Of a stretch of 64,000 bases of DNA, positions 1 to 10,058 are shown piece by piece. The stretch covers positions 4,774,001 to 4,838,000 of the forward strand of contig JAHRBC010000002.1 in the NCBI GenBank assembly GCA_022702545.1, in the 5' to 3' direction. The notes beneath the pieces were generated by a model. That model saw only the letters and a program-made list of their open reading frames with translations, was not told the DNA's origin and did not search any database. Both the position numbers and the translations under genes were made by a program. Position 1 is the stretch's first letter. The number at the start of each line of letters is the position of its first letter. The stretch comes from Phycomyces nitens (taxonomy: Eukaryota > Mucoromycota > Mucoromycetes > Mucorales > Phycomycetaceae).

Positions 1-344
1 CAATGTTGATCAAAGGATTCTCTTCTAACAAGCCAGTTAGAAAAGCTTGGTATTCTTCATGGATGTTGTGTCAGAAACTGATCCAAGCAGACAAGGCAAG
101 AGACAGAAACAGGAGGTTCAAGGGTAAGTTATTTAATAAAAGACGTTGTTCGCTTGATCTTTATACGATCAAGCTCTACTGGTATTTATATATTTTCTAG
201 CTAGGATAAAGATATATCTAAATATAATAATTCGTGATTGTGGCGGGTGTATATACAAGAAATGAAAGTCTAAAGATAGCTATGATTTATTTGGTCTTCT
301 AGCTATTATCCATTTTGGGAGTGTGGCGCAAAAGCTGTTAGAAA

Positions 345-640
345 CCAATCCTAACATTACCTCCCTCTCAAGGCTGAACTACTCTCAAATTCTTGGATAT
401 TGATGGCAGCATTAGCGAGATTCTCCAAAGGTTCCCAAGTACGCTCTTCTGGACCATACCCCTTTCAGTCTACCAGGTACTGGGTTTTCCTACAATGTAA
501 CATTTTTGCCAAGATCTCTTCTACTTCGTACTCTTGCTCATTATCTACAATCACTGGGGGAAGTGGGTCTTGATATCTTGCAGATGACACGTTGTGTGTA
601 GCTCCATATTTCCGGCTGGCCCAAACATATCATATCTTCC
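345..640 (-). pseudogene. Ty3/gypsy chromovirus pol tail with chromodomain (relic)
   Basis: Read on the minus strand, the stretch from about 610 down to 360 translates into the end of a chromovirus integrase. It starts with a proline-rich segment, passes through EYEVEEIL, and continues into a chromodomain core with QYLVD, then KGYGPEERTWEPLENL. The tryptophan expected between VD and KGYG is a stop codon (TGA), so this copy is dead. In living elements the chromodomain guides integration into chromatin. No other pol domain and no LTR pair is seen around it. The family assignment rests on the YLVxWKGY...TWEP signature, which is highly diagnostic of chromodomain-bearing Ty3/gypsy elements. Confidence 0.75.
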
Positions 641-1149
641 CAAATCTTCCTGTATCGATTATGTAAACAAATTGGTTAAGTAATGACCTTGGGAAGAACA
701 TGATTGCTACGTCTGGCGCAGCAATCAATTGAAAAGCATAAGGATTGTAACAAAGAACCCCAACAACATTTATCTATTCTTATCTATCTATTTTATTCAT
801 TATTAACTATCCAAAGAAGCATGATCTATCCCAACATTTTAACAATAGCTTAGTAATATTATACTAATTATATTATTTTATTTATTATCAAAATGTCTAT
901 ATAAACATCGAAACGATGAAAGCAATAAAGATCATCCAATCCTTACATTTTACTTCTTTTCTTTTATACATCTTTCTCAAGAGAACAAGCTGCCGATTGC
1001 CAATACTTGGGCTAAGGAGTTGTTAGAGGAGATCGATATTTACTCTCTTTTTCTTTTAATCGTTTGGACCACTTCATTACATAAACCAACACAGCCTGTC
1101 TCACTAGAGACCAAAGCATTCCATCAACCACAATCATTCGTATTCTTAA

Positions 1150-1372
1150 GAAATACAAAGAAACTGGATCTGTTGCTGAAAAGGAGCGTCCGGGAAGACC
1201 ACATATACTTTCACCCAGAGAACAAAGACTTGTTGGTTTAATCTTCAAGAGAAATCAGCATCAAACTCTGGCTGACTTGACTCGTACAATAAAGAAAGAG
1301 ACAGGAAAGTCTGTTTGTGAAAAGGCTATTAGCACATCTTTGCACAAAATGGGTCTTTATCCTCAAGTATAA
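1150..1372 (+). pseudogene. Tc1/mariner transposase N-terminal fragment
   Basis: One open frame, starting near 1150 (KYKETGSVAEKERPGRP) and ending at a TAA near 1370, matches the paired helix-turn-helix N-terminus of Tc1-type transposases. The RPGRP hinge is followed by a second HTH (LADLTRTIKKETG...VCEKAISTSLHKMG). The catalytic DDE half is missing. Downstream sequence to about 1800 is riddled with stops, with only faint transposase-like phrases. The ORF beginning at 1020 on the same strand is a shadow in another frame. It is a truncated non-functional copy. Confidence 0.65.
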
Positions 1373-1969
1373 CTCTTGTAGACTATTCCATATCTAAAGA
1401 GCATAATTTCAAGCAATATGCCTTTTTATGATCCTTTAAATAATTGGAATCAGCAATGCAAAGTCTGATTTAGAGTGATGGACTTTATCCTTTTTGGTTA
1501 AGAAATTGATGTTTTATTATACTCTGGAAATGTATTTAAGTGAGAATGGACCACTTTTTACACTGAATGCCATGACTATAAAGAGGCTTCAAAGGGTGCT
1601 TATTACCATTCTACAAGAATCTTTTCAATGTTGAAAATTATGGCCATTTGTATCAAGTAAAGCAGTAATTTATCTCTTAATGACTGTAGAATTTTACATT
1701 TTAATAATAATCTTTATAAATACAAGGAATCTATAGGACGTTTTCTTTATACAAATCTAAACACTTTATGGCTAGATACCATTTTTTTACTTGAAATTTA
1801 GACAGGTCTAATTTTTTTAGACAAAATCATATTACCAATTGAGACTCTTTATTTACTTCCAAAAAAATGGACTTTATTTATTATCCTAAAAAATAATCGC
1901 TTCTAGTATTTGATGACAGTGCTATTGAGGAATATGATAATACACCCATTGAAAATGACAATCTTTAAT

Positions 1970-2525
1970 GCTTATTGATCTCGACACAATTCCTAAATCT
2001 CAATCAACAACAATAGAGGCAATGGACATTCCGGTTAAAGATGTTTAGCAAGTCCCGGTTGTTTTTACTGGAGAGTATAAGATATATGGACAATATCAAA
2101 TTGAAAGACTTATTCGAATAATCCAAAAAGTGCTGTCAGTAACACAAGCGACAGAGCAATCCGGCATACCTTGCAGTACCATTTAAAAACTACTCGACAA
2201 ATTCAACAACAGCAATGGAATACTGCTTCCTGGTCATATACTAAAACAATAAAGATAAAGCAAAGATATTGTTTTATCAACACTCGCTCTTTTGCATAGA
2301 GGTGTTTGACAATAATTCATCTATTGCTCGTGAAGCAAGGCAAAAGTCATGTAAACATTTTAATGGTCTCAATTCTCTCTTTCTGGGTTATACAAGCATA
2401 TCTGTGAAAAGTGTATCTTTAATAAGAAACTGTAGTTGGTCAAAGGTTGGAAATTCCACAGTTGTAAAAGTGGATAAAATATACTGTAGAGGTGTTTGGA
2501 GCTGCTTGTATCTTGAAAGAAAAGA
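1970..2525 (+). pseudogene. second Tc1-like (DDE superfamily) transposase relic
   Basis: Frames near 2060-2260 give the HTH signature QIERLIRIIQKVLSVTQA followed by SGIPCST and LLDKFNNSNG...LPG. The stretch 2300-2440 yields, across a frameshift, EARQKSCKHFNGLN and SLSGLYKHICEKC. These are phrases of a DNA-binding transposase domain (Psq/HTH type plus a second HTH) found in Tc1-like elements of zygomycete fungi. There are at least three in-frame stops and one frameshift. It differs from the 1150-1372 relic, so two different families decayed side by side. The ORF at 2269-2529 is part of this relic, not a gene. Confidence 0.55.
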
Positions 2526-2750
2526 GTAATATTGGTAGTGTTATTTATTAAAGAAAATAACGTTATAATTGTTTATATATAATCATTCAAATTTCCTTGT
2601 AATTAAAGTCCCTGTTATATAATAGCTGGCTATTAGTGTGGCAGTGTAAAGGGTAAGTGTGCCTGGTATGTAACTACTAAGATGTTGGCTTGCCAGGGTC
2701 ACTAGAACAGGAGTAACTGGAATTTTGTCACACTTTTAGACTGGTATTGA
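2490..2750 (+). repeat. solo-LTR-like dispersed repeat, copy 1 (divergent)
   Basis: This stretch aligns with the better preserved copies at 6412-6686, 17101-17351 and 21058-21334. Shared blocks are ATTTATTAAAGA, TTTATATATA and GATGTTGGCTTGCCAGG followed by GTCACTAG and GAGTAACTGG. Its TGTGGT start and ACCACA end cannot be recognised, so this is the oldest copy. The start overlaps the end of the transposase relic upstream. Confidence 0.55.
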
Positions 2751-3239
2751 ATACTCATTCAAACTCGCTAACGGAGTACAATATTACAATTGGATTGTCC
2801 AAAAGTTACACTTCTTTACTGCTCTAGTTTATTCTATTGCTTTCCTTTACATACTCTGTAGTTTTTATTTGGAGGCTATCAAAAGCTCCCAGGCTCGCAT
2901 GTGATCTCAGGAATCACGGGATATCTCATTTGGCTAACCCAGGCTCACGTCATCACAGCAATCAAAAAATAATAATAAATAAACCTTTGGTGTGGGAAGA
3001 ATCAAAACGCCTTTCCTTCCCGCTCCCTTTCTACTTTGACATGCTCTTCTGGTAAGTAATGTAGTACTCTAATGAGTTGAATGCTACATAATTTTTGTTC
3101 ATCAACTTGCAATGACTAGCAGAATGACAAGTGAACTTTGTTTTTTAAACACTTTTTTTACTGTGTCTATTCTGTTAATCAGCAAATGTCAACACTCAAA
3201 ACATCCCATTTCACAACTCTTTGACTTTTTTTTTATTTA

Positions 3240-3600
3240 ATAGTATACTACTCCTCGAACCCAGCTGACGAGACTGCACTGCTCGGTGTTTCTATCCCTT
3301 TCCAGTCTTAGAGTCATGACACAGTTTGGGTTGCGTTAAGCTCTGGAGACGAGGTTCAGACGAGGTAGGAGCCTTTAGGCGCCAGTGAGATACCACCCCA
3401 GACTCTCTATGAAAAGCCGAAACAAGACTCAACGTTCATGCGAAGAGACAAGGGCTCTCCATAAACATCGTGTCAGTGCAGTTCCCTTTCCGTGGTGGAA
3501 CCAAGAATATGAAGCCGCCTTCATTTCTAACCTAGAGGAAAGGTCTCTTAACCGAGCATGGTCTTCATTGCTTACAGCAGTGAGGACTTACCCTATCTTT
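3240..3600 (+). rRNA. large-subunit rRNA-like fragment (probable pseudogene)
   Basis: Bases around 3377-3400 read GGCGCCAGTGAGATACCAC. That is almost identical to the universally conserved segment of LSU rRNA domain V (GGCGCCAGTGAAATACCAC in many eukaryotes), and it is preceded by GGTAGGAGCC in the expected place. Weaker likeness surrounds it: GTTGCG...AGCTCTGGAGACG upstream and CATCGTGTCAGTGCAGTT downstream. This block is visibly more GC-rich than the DNA around it. Either a rearranged nuclear or mitochondrial rRNA scrap or an rRNA-derived SINE could explain it. No complete rRNA gene is present. The small ORF at 3385-3603 overlies it and is not credible. Confidence 0.4.
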
Positions 3601-3626
3601 TGAATTTTTTGTTGTTCTTTTGAACA

Positions 3627-3720
3627 CCCCGTCTCGGTCTATGGTTGACTTTAGTTGACTTGACAGGTGGTTTTCTGACCTTGGTTGGAAGACCGTGAGT
3701 TCGAATCTCACAGAGACTTT
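3627..3720 (+). other. tRNA-like T-arm (box B), incomplete tRNA or SINE head
   Basis: The stem GTGAG (3695-3699), loop TTCGAAT and stem CTCAC (3707-3711) form a perfect T-arm with a pol III box B core (GTTCGAATC). It is followed by AGAGACT, which pairs partly (5 of 7) with CGTCTCG near 3630. No clean D-arm or 7-base anticodon loop can be folded between them, so I do not call a functional tRNA. Its position just after the rRNA-like block suggests a tRNA-derived retroelement or tRNA pseudogene. Confidence 0.3.
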
Positions 3721-3957
3721 TAGAGTTTTATAGCATAAATATTTCTTTGACTCAATATTCATATTCATTTAATAAAACTTAATACTTTTACTATACCACA
3801 TTAAACAGAATGAAGCAGTTATAATTATTATGTTTAGACTTACAAAACAAGGTGTACTGAAATATAACAGCTAGAAATAATCAAAACTTGATGATATTTT
3901 GTTACATGTCGCATTAAAGTAAAATAAAACTGTTACAAGTGTGTATATCCATGGGCT

Positions 3958-4985
3958 TCCCTTCAGATCTGGCGCCTAATCTCCCTCATCAACTGCGATG
4001 CTAAACTCTTCACCAAGATGCTCACATCTTGTATAAGATGTTGCATAGGCCCTCTGATCATCCCATTCCAAACGGGCTTCATGGCTGACCGCTTCATTGC
4101 AGACAATGGACTTTTGACTCGGCTGGCTATGTCCCATGCCCAACTCACCAAGGATCCTGGAGTCGGTCTCCTTCTGGACCAAGAGAAAGTCTACGATCGG
4201 GTCCATCCCACTTACCTTCGTCTGGTCATGGCACGGTTAGGTTTACCTACCATGTTCATTGACTCTGTTTGTGCCCTTTTCTTCTCGACCCAGATCCACG
4301 TCAATGTCAATGGTCATATATCTTCCTCGTTCGAGCAAGGTCGTGGGCTACAACAGGGTGATCCTCTCTTGCCTCTGTTGTTCAACATTGCCTTTGAGCC
4401 TCTCCTTCGCTCCCTCCTTGCCTCTCCGTCTCTTAGTGGATTTCGCTTCTTGGTTCCTTCCCACCTCGCCTCCTTTACACCCTCTCTATCTCCACCACCT
4501 CTGAAACTTCTAGCCTACGCTGATGATCTTCTGTTGTTCTTGTCCTCTCCCTCTGAGATGAGCACCGTCTTGTCGATTCTGCCCACTTTCGGGCTGGCCT
4601 CGAATGCAAAGGTCAATCTGAACAAGACAGTTGCTGTTGCTCTCTCTGGGCATTTCCATCCCGATTGGGGTCCTGTTCTGGATGCTGCCAATATTACCAC
4701 CCGCCATGATTGCCATGAGGCTAATTCCATCCGTTATCTGGGTTTCCCTCTTAGCTCTCACCCTGCCCAACTAGAATTTTTCCGTGCTGCCCTCCTTGCC
4801 AAACTCGAACGCCACTGCACTATGCTCTCTGCAAGAGGCTTTTCAGTGCGCGGTAAGAGTATTGTTGCCAACTCTCTTCTCTTGAGCTCTATATGGCATG
4901 TCCTCTATGTGACCCCTGCCCCTCTCTCTTTCTTCGCTGCTATACGCAAGCATGTTCGTTCTTTTCTCCACCTTGGTTCATACAC
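3958..4985 (+). mobile_element. non-LTR retrotransposon (LINE) reverse-transcriptase fragment
   Basis: A single open frame enters without a start codon near 3961 (RLISLINCDAKLFTKML) and runs to about 4989. It shows the LINE RT series in order: the motif-1 region, QTGFMADR, the LLLDQEKVYDRV palm motif, GLQQGDPLLPLLFN, the catalytic YADD (near 4516-4527), and a thumb region with RYLGFPL and RGKSIVANSLL. The endonuclease, the upstream fingers and the C-terminal region are absent, so both ends are truncated. The frame is otherwise intact and much richer in G+C than its surroundings, so insertion was recent compared with the neighbouring relics. In Mucorales, Tad/L1-like lineages carry such RTs. 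I cannot assign the clade. It lies opposite to, and at the break of, the IP3R-like relic. Confidence 0.85.
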
Positions 4986-6411
4986 ATAAATAATACTACT
5001 TGATTGCTGAACAAAATATTCGATTTTAACAATGCGTGAATTACTATAAGATATATATATTAGTATCCACAAGATGCACCAAAATATGATTTCAAGATAT
5101 AATTTCAAAACCTGTTTGTAACCTTACCGTTTGGCATTCCACAAAGATCGTTGCTCTGTATCTTTGCGCAAGTAATTGCATACTTCTTGTATAGGAAACA
5201 AAACGCGAGAGAGTTGTTTCTCTTGACCATAGTCTATCACTACCTCAATCTTTCCAGTATTCTTTTGAAAATAATCAAATACAACTTTTCCGCTAAATAT
5301 AGAATGCTATTTGTTGAAATACAAATTATAATGAGAAATCAAAATTATTTTCACTAATATGTAGTTACCTGAGATTCATCTAATACTGGCAATAGAGTCT
5401 TAACAAGCATGTAGTAAAGAAACCCGCATTCAAGCTTTTCAAAAACAGAGGGATTGTCTAGATTGTCGACATTATTTACGTAGATAATATTCATATTGCG
5501 TTTTACAATCGATAGGTCTAAAGATGCAGCCATTTCTCTGAAAATGGTCTCGCTGTTTTCACTCCCTCCATCCAATAGACTCAGCAAACATACAACCACT
5601 TTACACTAATGCATTGATCCCGTTAGCATATATTATAACAGAAAAAGTGTTCACCTTTAGTTCATTTACAAGTGAGCTTGGACAACCTACATAAGGTTCT
5701 CTCAAGATAGTGTTAAATGGATTTATAAATTTGTCGTCAAAGATTGTCACCCAAGATATATAAACGATTAAGCATATATACATTACACACTTTAGAAGTA
5801 AGATATAAAAGCCAGGTGTACCTGATTCTTTAGACATCCCTAAATATAAAGAAACCCCATAATATTAGAACAGACCCATTTTCTAAACATCAACTAAGCA
5901 GAACAGTGTCATACCTGCGCCATTTCTGTAATTGTATCCAGGACTTGAATAATCAGCCAAACATTTTGAATACTGCATAGTGGTACACTTGCATGGAGGT
6001 ACTCTACTAAATATTGTACAATATTGAAACTCTTGATATTATCCGGTTGTTTCGCCAGATACGTCTGCAAATTGATGTTGTGCCCTTCTACCATAAGTTG
6101 AAGAGCGCGCATGGTATCCTTCATTCCTTCAAAATCTTCATTAGCTGTTCCAAACTCTATAGCCTCATTTCCCATCAGTGTATATATATTTTTAATAGAC
6201 CAATGCTGATTCTGTTGCTTAATACGTTTTTGATGGTTTTTGCGAGACGTATCAATAGAAAATGAGTGCTGATGGTGGCTGTTGGATTTTATAATGCCTT
6301 TATGGATTTGTTTTCGAGAGAATCGAGACTTAACACGCATTGTTGTCGGTTCATTTTGTAAGCTGTGTGGATTAAATGAAGGCGAGCTTCTTTGTGAGAC
6401 GCGATACCATC
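4985..6411 (-). pseudogene. IP3/ryanodine receptor-type Ca2+ channel gene, truncated (RIH-associated domain)
   Basis: On the minus strand a spliced frame can be followed. Exons run from about 6270 to 5915, then 5839-5822, 5789-5655, 5605-5369 and 5306-5128, and 5043 to about 4985. All junctions from 5915 onward have GT-AG ends and matching phase. The product shows the RIH-associated domain of IP3R/RyR channels: MRALQLMVEGHNINLQTYL, VWLIIQVLDTITEMAQG, FINPF, NELKCKVVVCLLSLLDGG, SENSETIFREM, VVFDYFQKNTGKIEVVIDYG, VLFPIQEVCNYL. In the animal receptors this domain directly precedes the transmembrane pore. Here the frame ends at SSIIYVYEP where the LINE begins, and no pore sequence lies beyond it. 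At the other side a solo-LTR-like repeat (6412-6686) abuts the gene. The splice sites still look functional, so the loss may be recent. The exon nearest the LTR is uncertain. Confidence 0.65.
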
Positions 6412-6686
6412 TGTGGTATACGCACCACAGTTGAGTGAAATAAAAAATCCACAACCGATATCTGGTTACTCTTTGATAATAATCCTGACAAGTTAACATC
6501 CCAGAAGCAGTTAAACACCAGGCACACGTACACTTTACATTACAGCAGTGATAGCCGACCATTACACAATAGATATTAAAAGTAAAAGGGAAGTAGAATA
6601 TTAAGTATATAATCTACCATAGGATTCTTTCTTTGATAAATAATATTCTCACAGTATCCTCAAGTTCCCAACTCCAAATTACCACA
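6412..6686 (-). repeat. solo-LTR-like dispersed repeat, copy 4
   Basis: On the minus strand the element starts TGTGGTAATTTGG and ends GTATACCACA, so it has the TG...CA ends of an LTR and a short terminal inversion (TGTGGTA/TACCACA). It is 275 bp and clearly homologous to the copy at 21058-21334 over its whole length, with a TATA-like stretch near one third. No exact target duplication is seen. It interrupts or bounds the IP3R-like relic. The first part of the minus-strand ORF at 5909-6562 is merely this repeat translated. Confidence 0.7.
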
Positions 6687-8057
6687 TCCATAATATTTAA
6701 TATCAAAGGAGCTTACATAATAACTATCGGCACCCGATTCAATAATTTCAAACAAGGTCTACTGGAAGTATTATGTATAGTAATAATTTTAAATAAAACT
6801 TGCTCATACCATATGGGAATATAGCACCTTATTTATACTATTGTGAATAGCTACAAAGGTCTGTAATTCCTCTTTATATCTACGTTATATGCATTAAATA
6901 TAAAGTCGAGTTGTAGCTCGTATATCATACCATGTACTTGTATATTTACAAATAAAATACTTTTTTCGGTTTTCAAATCAGGGTCACTTTGAGCTATTGT
7001 TATAAAAGCCCAGTTGTCTGATAATAAGCTAGAGTTCATCCAAATGCTAATTTATTCAACGAAAAATAGTTATATCTTTATAAACATATGTTTAATAACA
7101 TATATATTATTAAGTAACCTTGTGAGGCATGTTAGGATCCACCATTATCACTTTATTTTACTTGAATTAGTTAAATATTCATCAAGTTGTCTTAATTATT
7201 CACTCACGAGAATCTTCAAGCACTGCAAGATTACGCTATTTGCACCAAAAGTGCATTTTTGATACCCTCTTACGAAATCCAGAGGACCTGAGACCAGTCT
7301 GAGAAATTTCAAAAAAAATTGTCAAGTAAAGGTGTGTAGATGCTTAATACAAACCGACTGGTACTTATCTGATCACCCATAAAGGCGTACTTGTCGAGAT
7401 ATAGAGGATGTTAGAATAAGCGGAATTTGTAAAGAAGTGTATATAAAAGGAAATGTGACTATTTGCACATCCCTTAGTTCATTTAAAAGGCAAAAACGAT
7501 GTATTCACCAGCATACATAGGGGGGGCAGTTGCTTATAGCCATGTTTATATTAAACAACACTTTTAGTATCATTCGACATATAATGACAACAACCTAGCT
7601 AATTGAGTACGACAAATATATATTTTAATAACATTCTCAACTATATACAATACTAAAAGATTGAAACCTGTTTGGCCAAATGAGATTATGGAATATAAGC
7701 ATATATTAATACCTTGCAGGATTAAAAGATAAATATTCTGGCTCCAAATGTCTCGCTGACATATAAAGCCTCTATTGAACCACTTTCAATAGACTCTACA
7801 AGGGAATCAGCCTAGATTCTGCTGATGTATTCTGCACCGAGACACAATTACATCCTATCAACATTCTGAGATTACTTGAGAGTATTCGCAACGTGTTGAT
7901 AGCATTAGACCAAAAAGACCTTGTATTTTACGTGTATATGTGTTTAATGTATGTGTATTTTTTGTTTGTTCTTGTGTAAATCCCCCCTCAAAAAAAATAA
8001 AGAGCCGATTGCCTCAATTGTATCTCTGTTGTGATGTACCTCTTTTTGCAATTCACT
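6687..8057. other. AT-rich intergenic stretch; possible decayed exons near 6850-7250
   Basis: No gene can be supported. The minus strand around 7040-6950 gives a short coding-like phrase (DNWAFITIAQSDPDLKTEK), and around 7250 another (FGANSVILQCLKILV) ending at a GTGAGT. They might be remote 5' exons of the IP3R-like relic beyond the LTR insertion, but no domain is recognisable. From 7300 to 8057 I see only AT-rich DNA with many stops on both strands. Confidence 0.3.
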
Positions 8058-9543
8058 TTATACACGTCCTTTGTTTTTCTTTGGTACCTCCATATCTGTA
8101 TCCTCAGACCCTTCCAGTCCAGCCATATCACGGTCCTCTGAGGGCGCTCTACTGTTCGTTCTACTTGTACTGGCACTGTCCATGGCAATCTTACCACGCT
8201 TATTACGAAGCTTCCAAAACTTGTCCTGAATTCATTAAGTAGTTTAGGTTGACTAAAGTGTATGGCCATATCTTTGTATCATCCTTATTCTTACCACCAC
8301 ATCTTCAGCTCCAAACAGACTACCAAATCCGCGGATAAAATCATGGCTCTTATCTTCCCACAAGGACATTGTATCATGGAGTGTTGTCTTTATATGATCT
8401 CTAAAGTCCTCGATAGACTTCTTTGTCTTGATTTTACGCTCCTAAACAAATTCGCCACCGAGTTCTTATTTAGTCCAAATCAATTAAATTCAATATATGT
8501 ACTACCTTGAGGAATGATATATTAAGTTCCTTTGCACTGACACCTCTTTCTAGATTTCTTCTCAGATAAGCATCATAATCACGAACAATACGGGTGATGA
8601 GGTCTGATGTTGAGATTCCTTCGGTACGTTCGGTAGGCAAGAATCGGCCCTGGTCTTTTACAAATGCATAAACGTCACCAGACTCCCGACTCTGATAAGG
8701 CTCAGCATCATGAGCTACATAATCGATTTTGTGGTGATCCAGAAAGTCCTGATCAACAATCCAAGGTGCATCTGTGACGACTTCGTCTACCCATTTGCAG
8801 TGACGCACTGCCTCATAGCGCTCATCGTCTGTCATGACAGTTTTGCCTTTACGCTTGTGTGTTTCCTTATCACTGCAGACTATTTATACACAGGCATGTA
8901 CAGATTAGCTGATCAGAATAACCTGTGGTGTTTCAAGTTTATTTTTATCAGACTGCAACTTACCGCCTACTAAAAGGTACACATCTGGAAAAGCTTTTTT
9001 GGCCTGTTCGAGTGCTTTTGCATGTCCAAAATGGAAGAGGTCATAGATTCCATCGCAGTAGATTCGTACTGGGCGATCGACTGGTGGCTATATTAAACAC
9101 ACGTTTAGCTACTCTCGACTCATACCACCAACTGGAAAGAAGAAAAACGCAAACAAAAATAAAAAAAAACAGGGCCACTACTTGCTGGGTTGATTTTAAA
9201 GCCGTATTGTTCCTCTAGTCCTGCAGGTAATTCGGCAATTGGCAAAGTCATTGGCTCATCTTCGCTTGTTTGATCTCTCTGTCGAGGACGCTTAAAGGCA
9301 GGACTAGTGCTAACCATGGCTGTGTCTGAATTGGTACCTGGCACAGAGGAATCTGTATTGTCTTCGTCTAAGAATGTCGTCAAGCACAATACCCCCAAGA
9401 CTTTCCTTTTCCTTTTTTTTTTTACCTGAAGCATCGCGTGAGGTTGGCTGTCCATTGGGTTCAAAGGAGGTCTCGGACAGGTGTCTCTTTCTTTTTATCT
9501 TTGAACTGCCAGAGGCGCTAGAGGGAACAGCAAAACTACCCAT
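8058..9543 (-). CDS. PCT1: choline-phosphate cytidylyltransferase (CCT)
   Basis: This enzyme makes CDP-choline from CTP and phosphocholine, the rate-limiting step of the Kennedy pathway to phosphatidylcholine, at nuclear/ER membranes. Six exons (9543-9426, 9367-9182, 9080-8964, 8879-8506, 8441-8295, 8225-8058) close in phase to 369 aa. The N-terminal ~100 residues are basic and low-complexity with a likely nuclear signal (KIKRKR). The catalytic core follows: [21 protein letters not shown] contains the HFGH (HxGH) nucleotide-binding motif, and later come [29 protein letters not shown] (RTEGISTS signature). After it comes an amphipathic segment and an acidic Ser-rich tail typical of the membrane-sensing and phosphorylation regions. 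The start is the first ATG giving this frame; the reading frame upstream at 9536-9937 is leader. It diverges from the gene at 10059. The exon 2/3 acceptor was chosen by phase and could shift by a few codons. Confidence 0.92.
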
Positions 9544-10058
9544 TCTCTTGTTCTTGTGCTGTGTGAATAAAGGGACAGTTAGAAGAGTCCAGCATCGGAG
9601 AAGAGTCCAACCAAAAATCAGGTGTAATTCGAGAGAAGGAAGGAGGGGAAAGAAGGGACTGGCTTTCTGACAAGTAAACTGGGTTTATCCAATCGGCTAG
9701 TTTTGTGCTGGCCATTGTCCTTACTTGTGGCAAACACTCAGCTTTACTGCAATTTCGCGACCTGGATTCCTTGTGGCACAAAACACATACACCCACATGC
9801 AAATACAGGCCAGATTTTGTGTCTATTTTATAGTGTATCTTTGGGTTCGGTTGAGATAATACAGTTATAGATGGTCTATATATCAAAACTGCCATAATTC
9901 TAGTATATAGCCACCTTTTTCTATAATCAACTTTCATACATTATCGCGTAAAGAAATCCGGAGAATCATTTTAGCGACGTGACTTTTTCCAATCTTTGCC
10001 ACGTCAAACTTCCTTTTTCCTTTCCTTTCTTCAACTCTTTGACAAAGACAAGTAACCA
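9544..10058. promoter_or_regulatory. divergent promoter region of PCT1 and the RS-rich protein gene
   Basis: About 515 bp separate the two start codons, which face away from each other, so both promoters must lie here. A pyrimidine-rich run (TTTCCTTTTTCCTTTCC near 10010) precedes the plus-strand start, as in many fungal promoters. Short ORFs on the minus strand here probably belong to the PCT1 leader. No defined factor site is recognised. Confidence 0.4.

Noticed and set aside
3627..3720. functional tRNA gene
   Set aside because: The T-arm is perfect, but there is no proper D-arm or 7-base anticodon loop and the acceptor stem is poorly paired.
5909..6562. 217-codon ORF on the minus strand as one gene
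   Set aside because: Its first ~55 codons are the solo-LTR-like repeat read through. Only the later part is real coding sequence (IP3R-like).
9536..9937. 133-codon ORF upstream of PCT1 as a separate gene or N-terminal extension
   Set aside because: It ends in a stop just before the PCT1 ATG in a different frame. Probably leader sequence.
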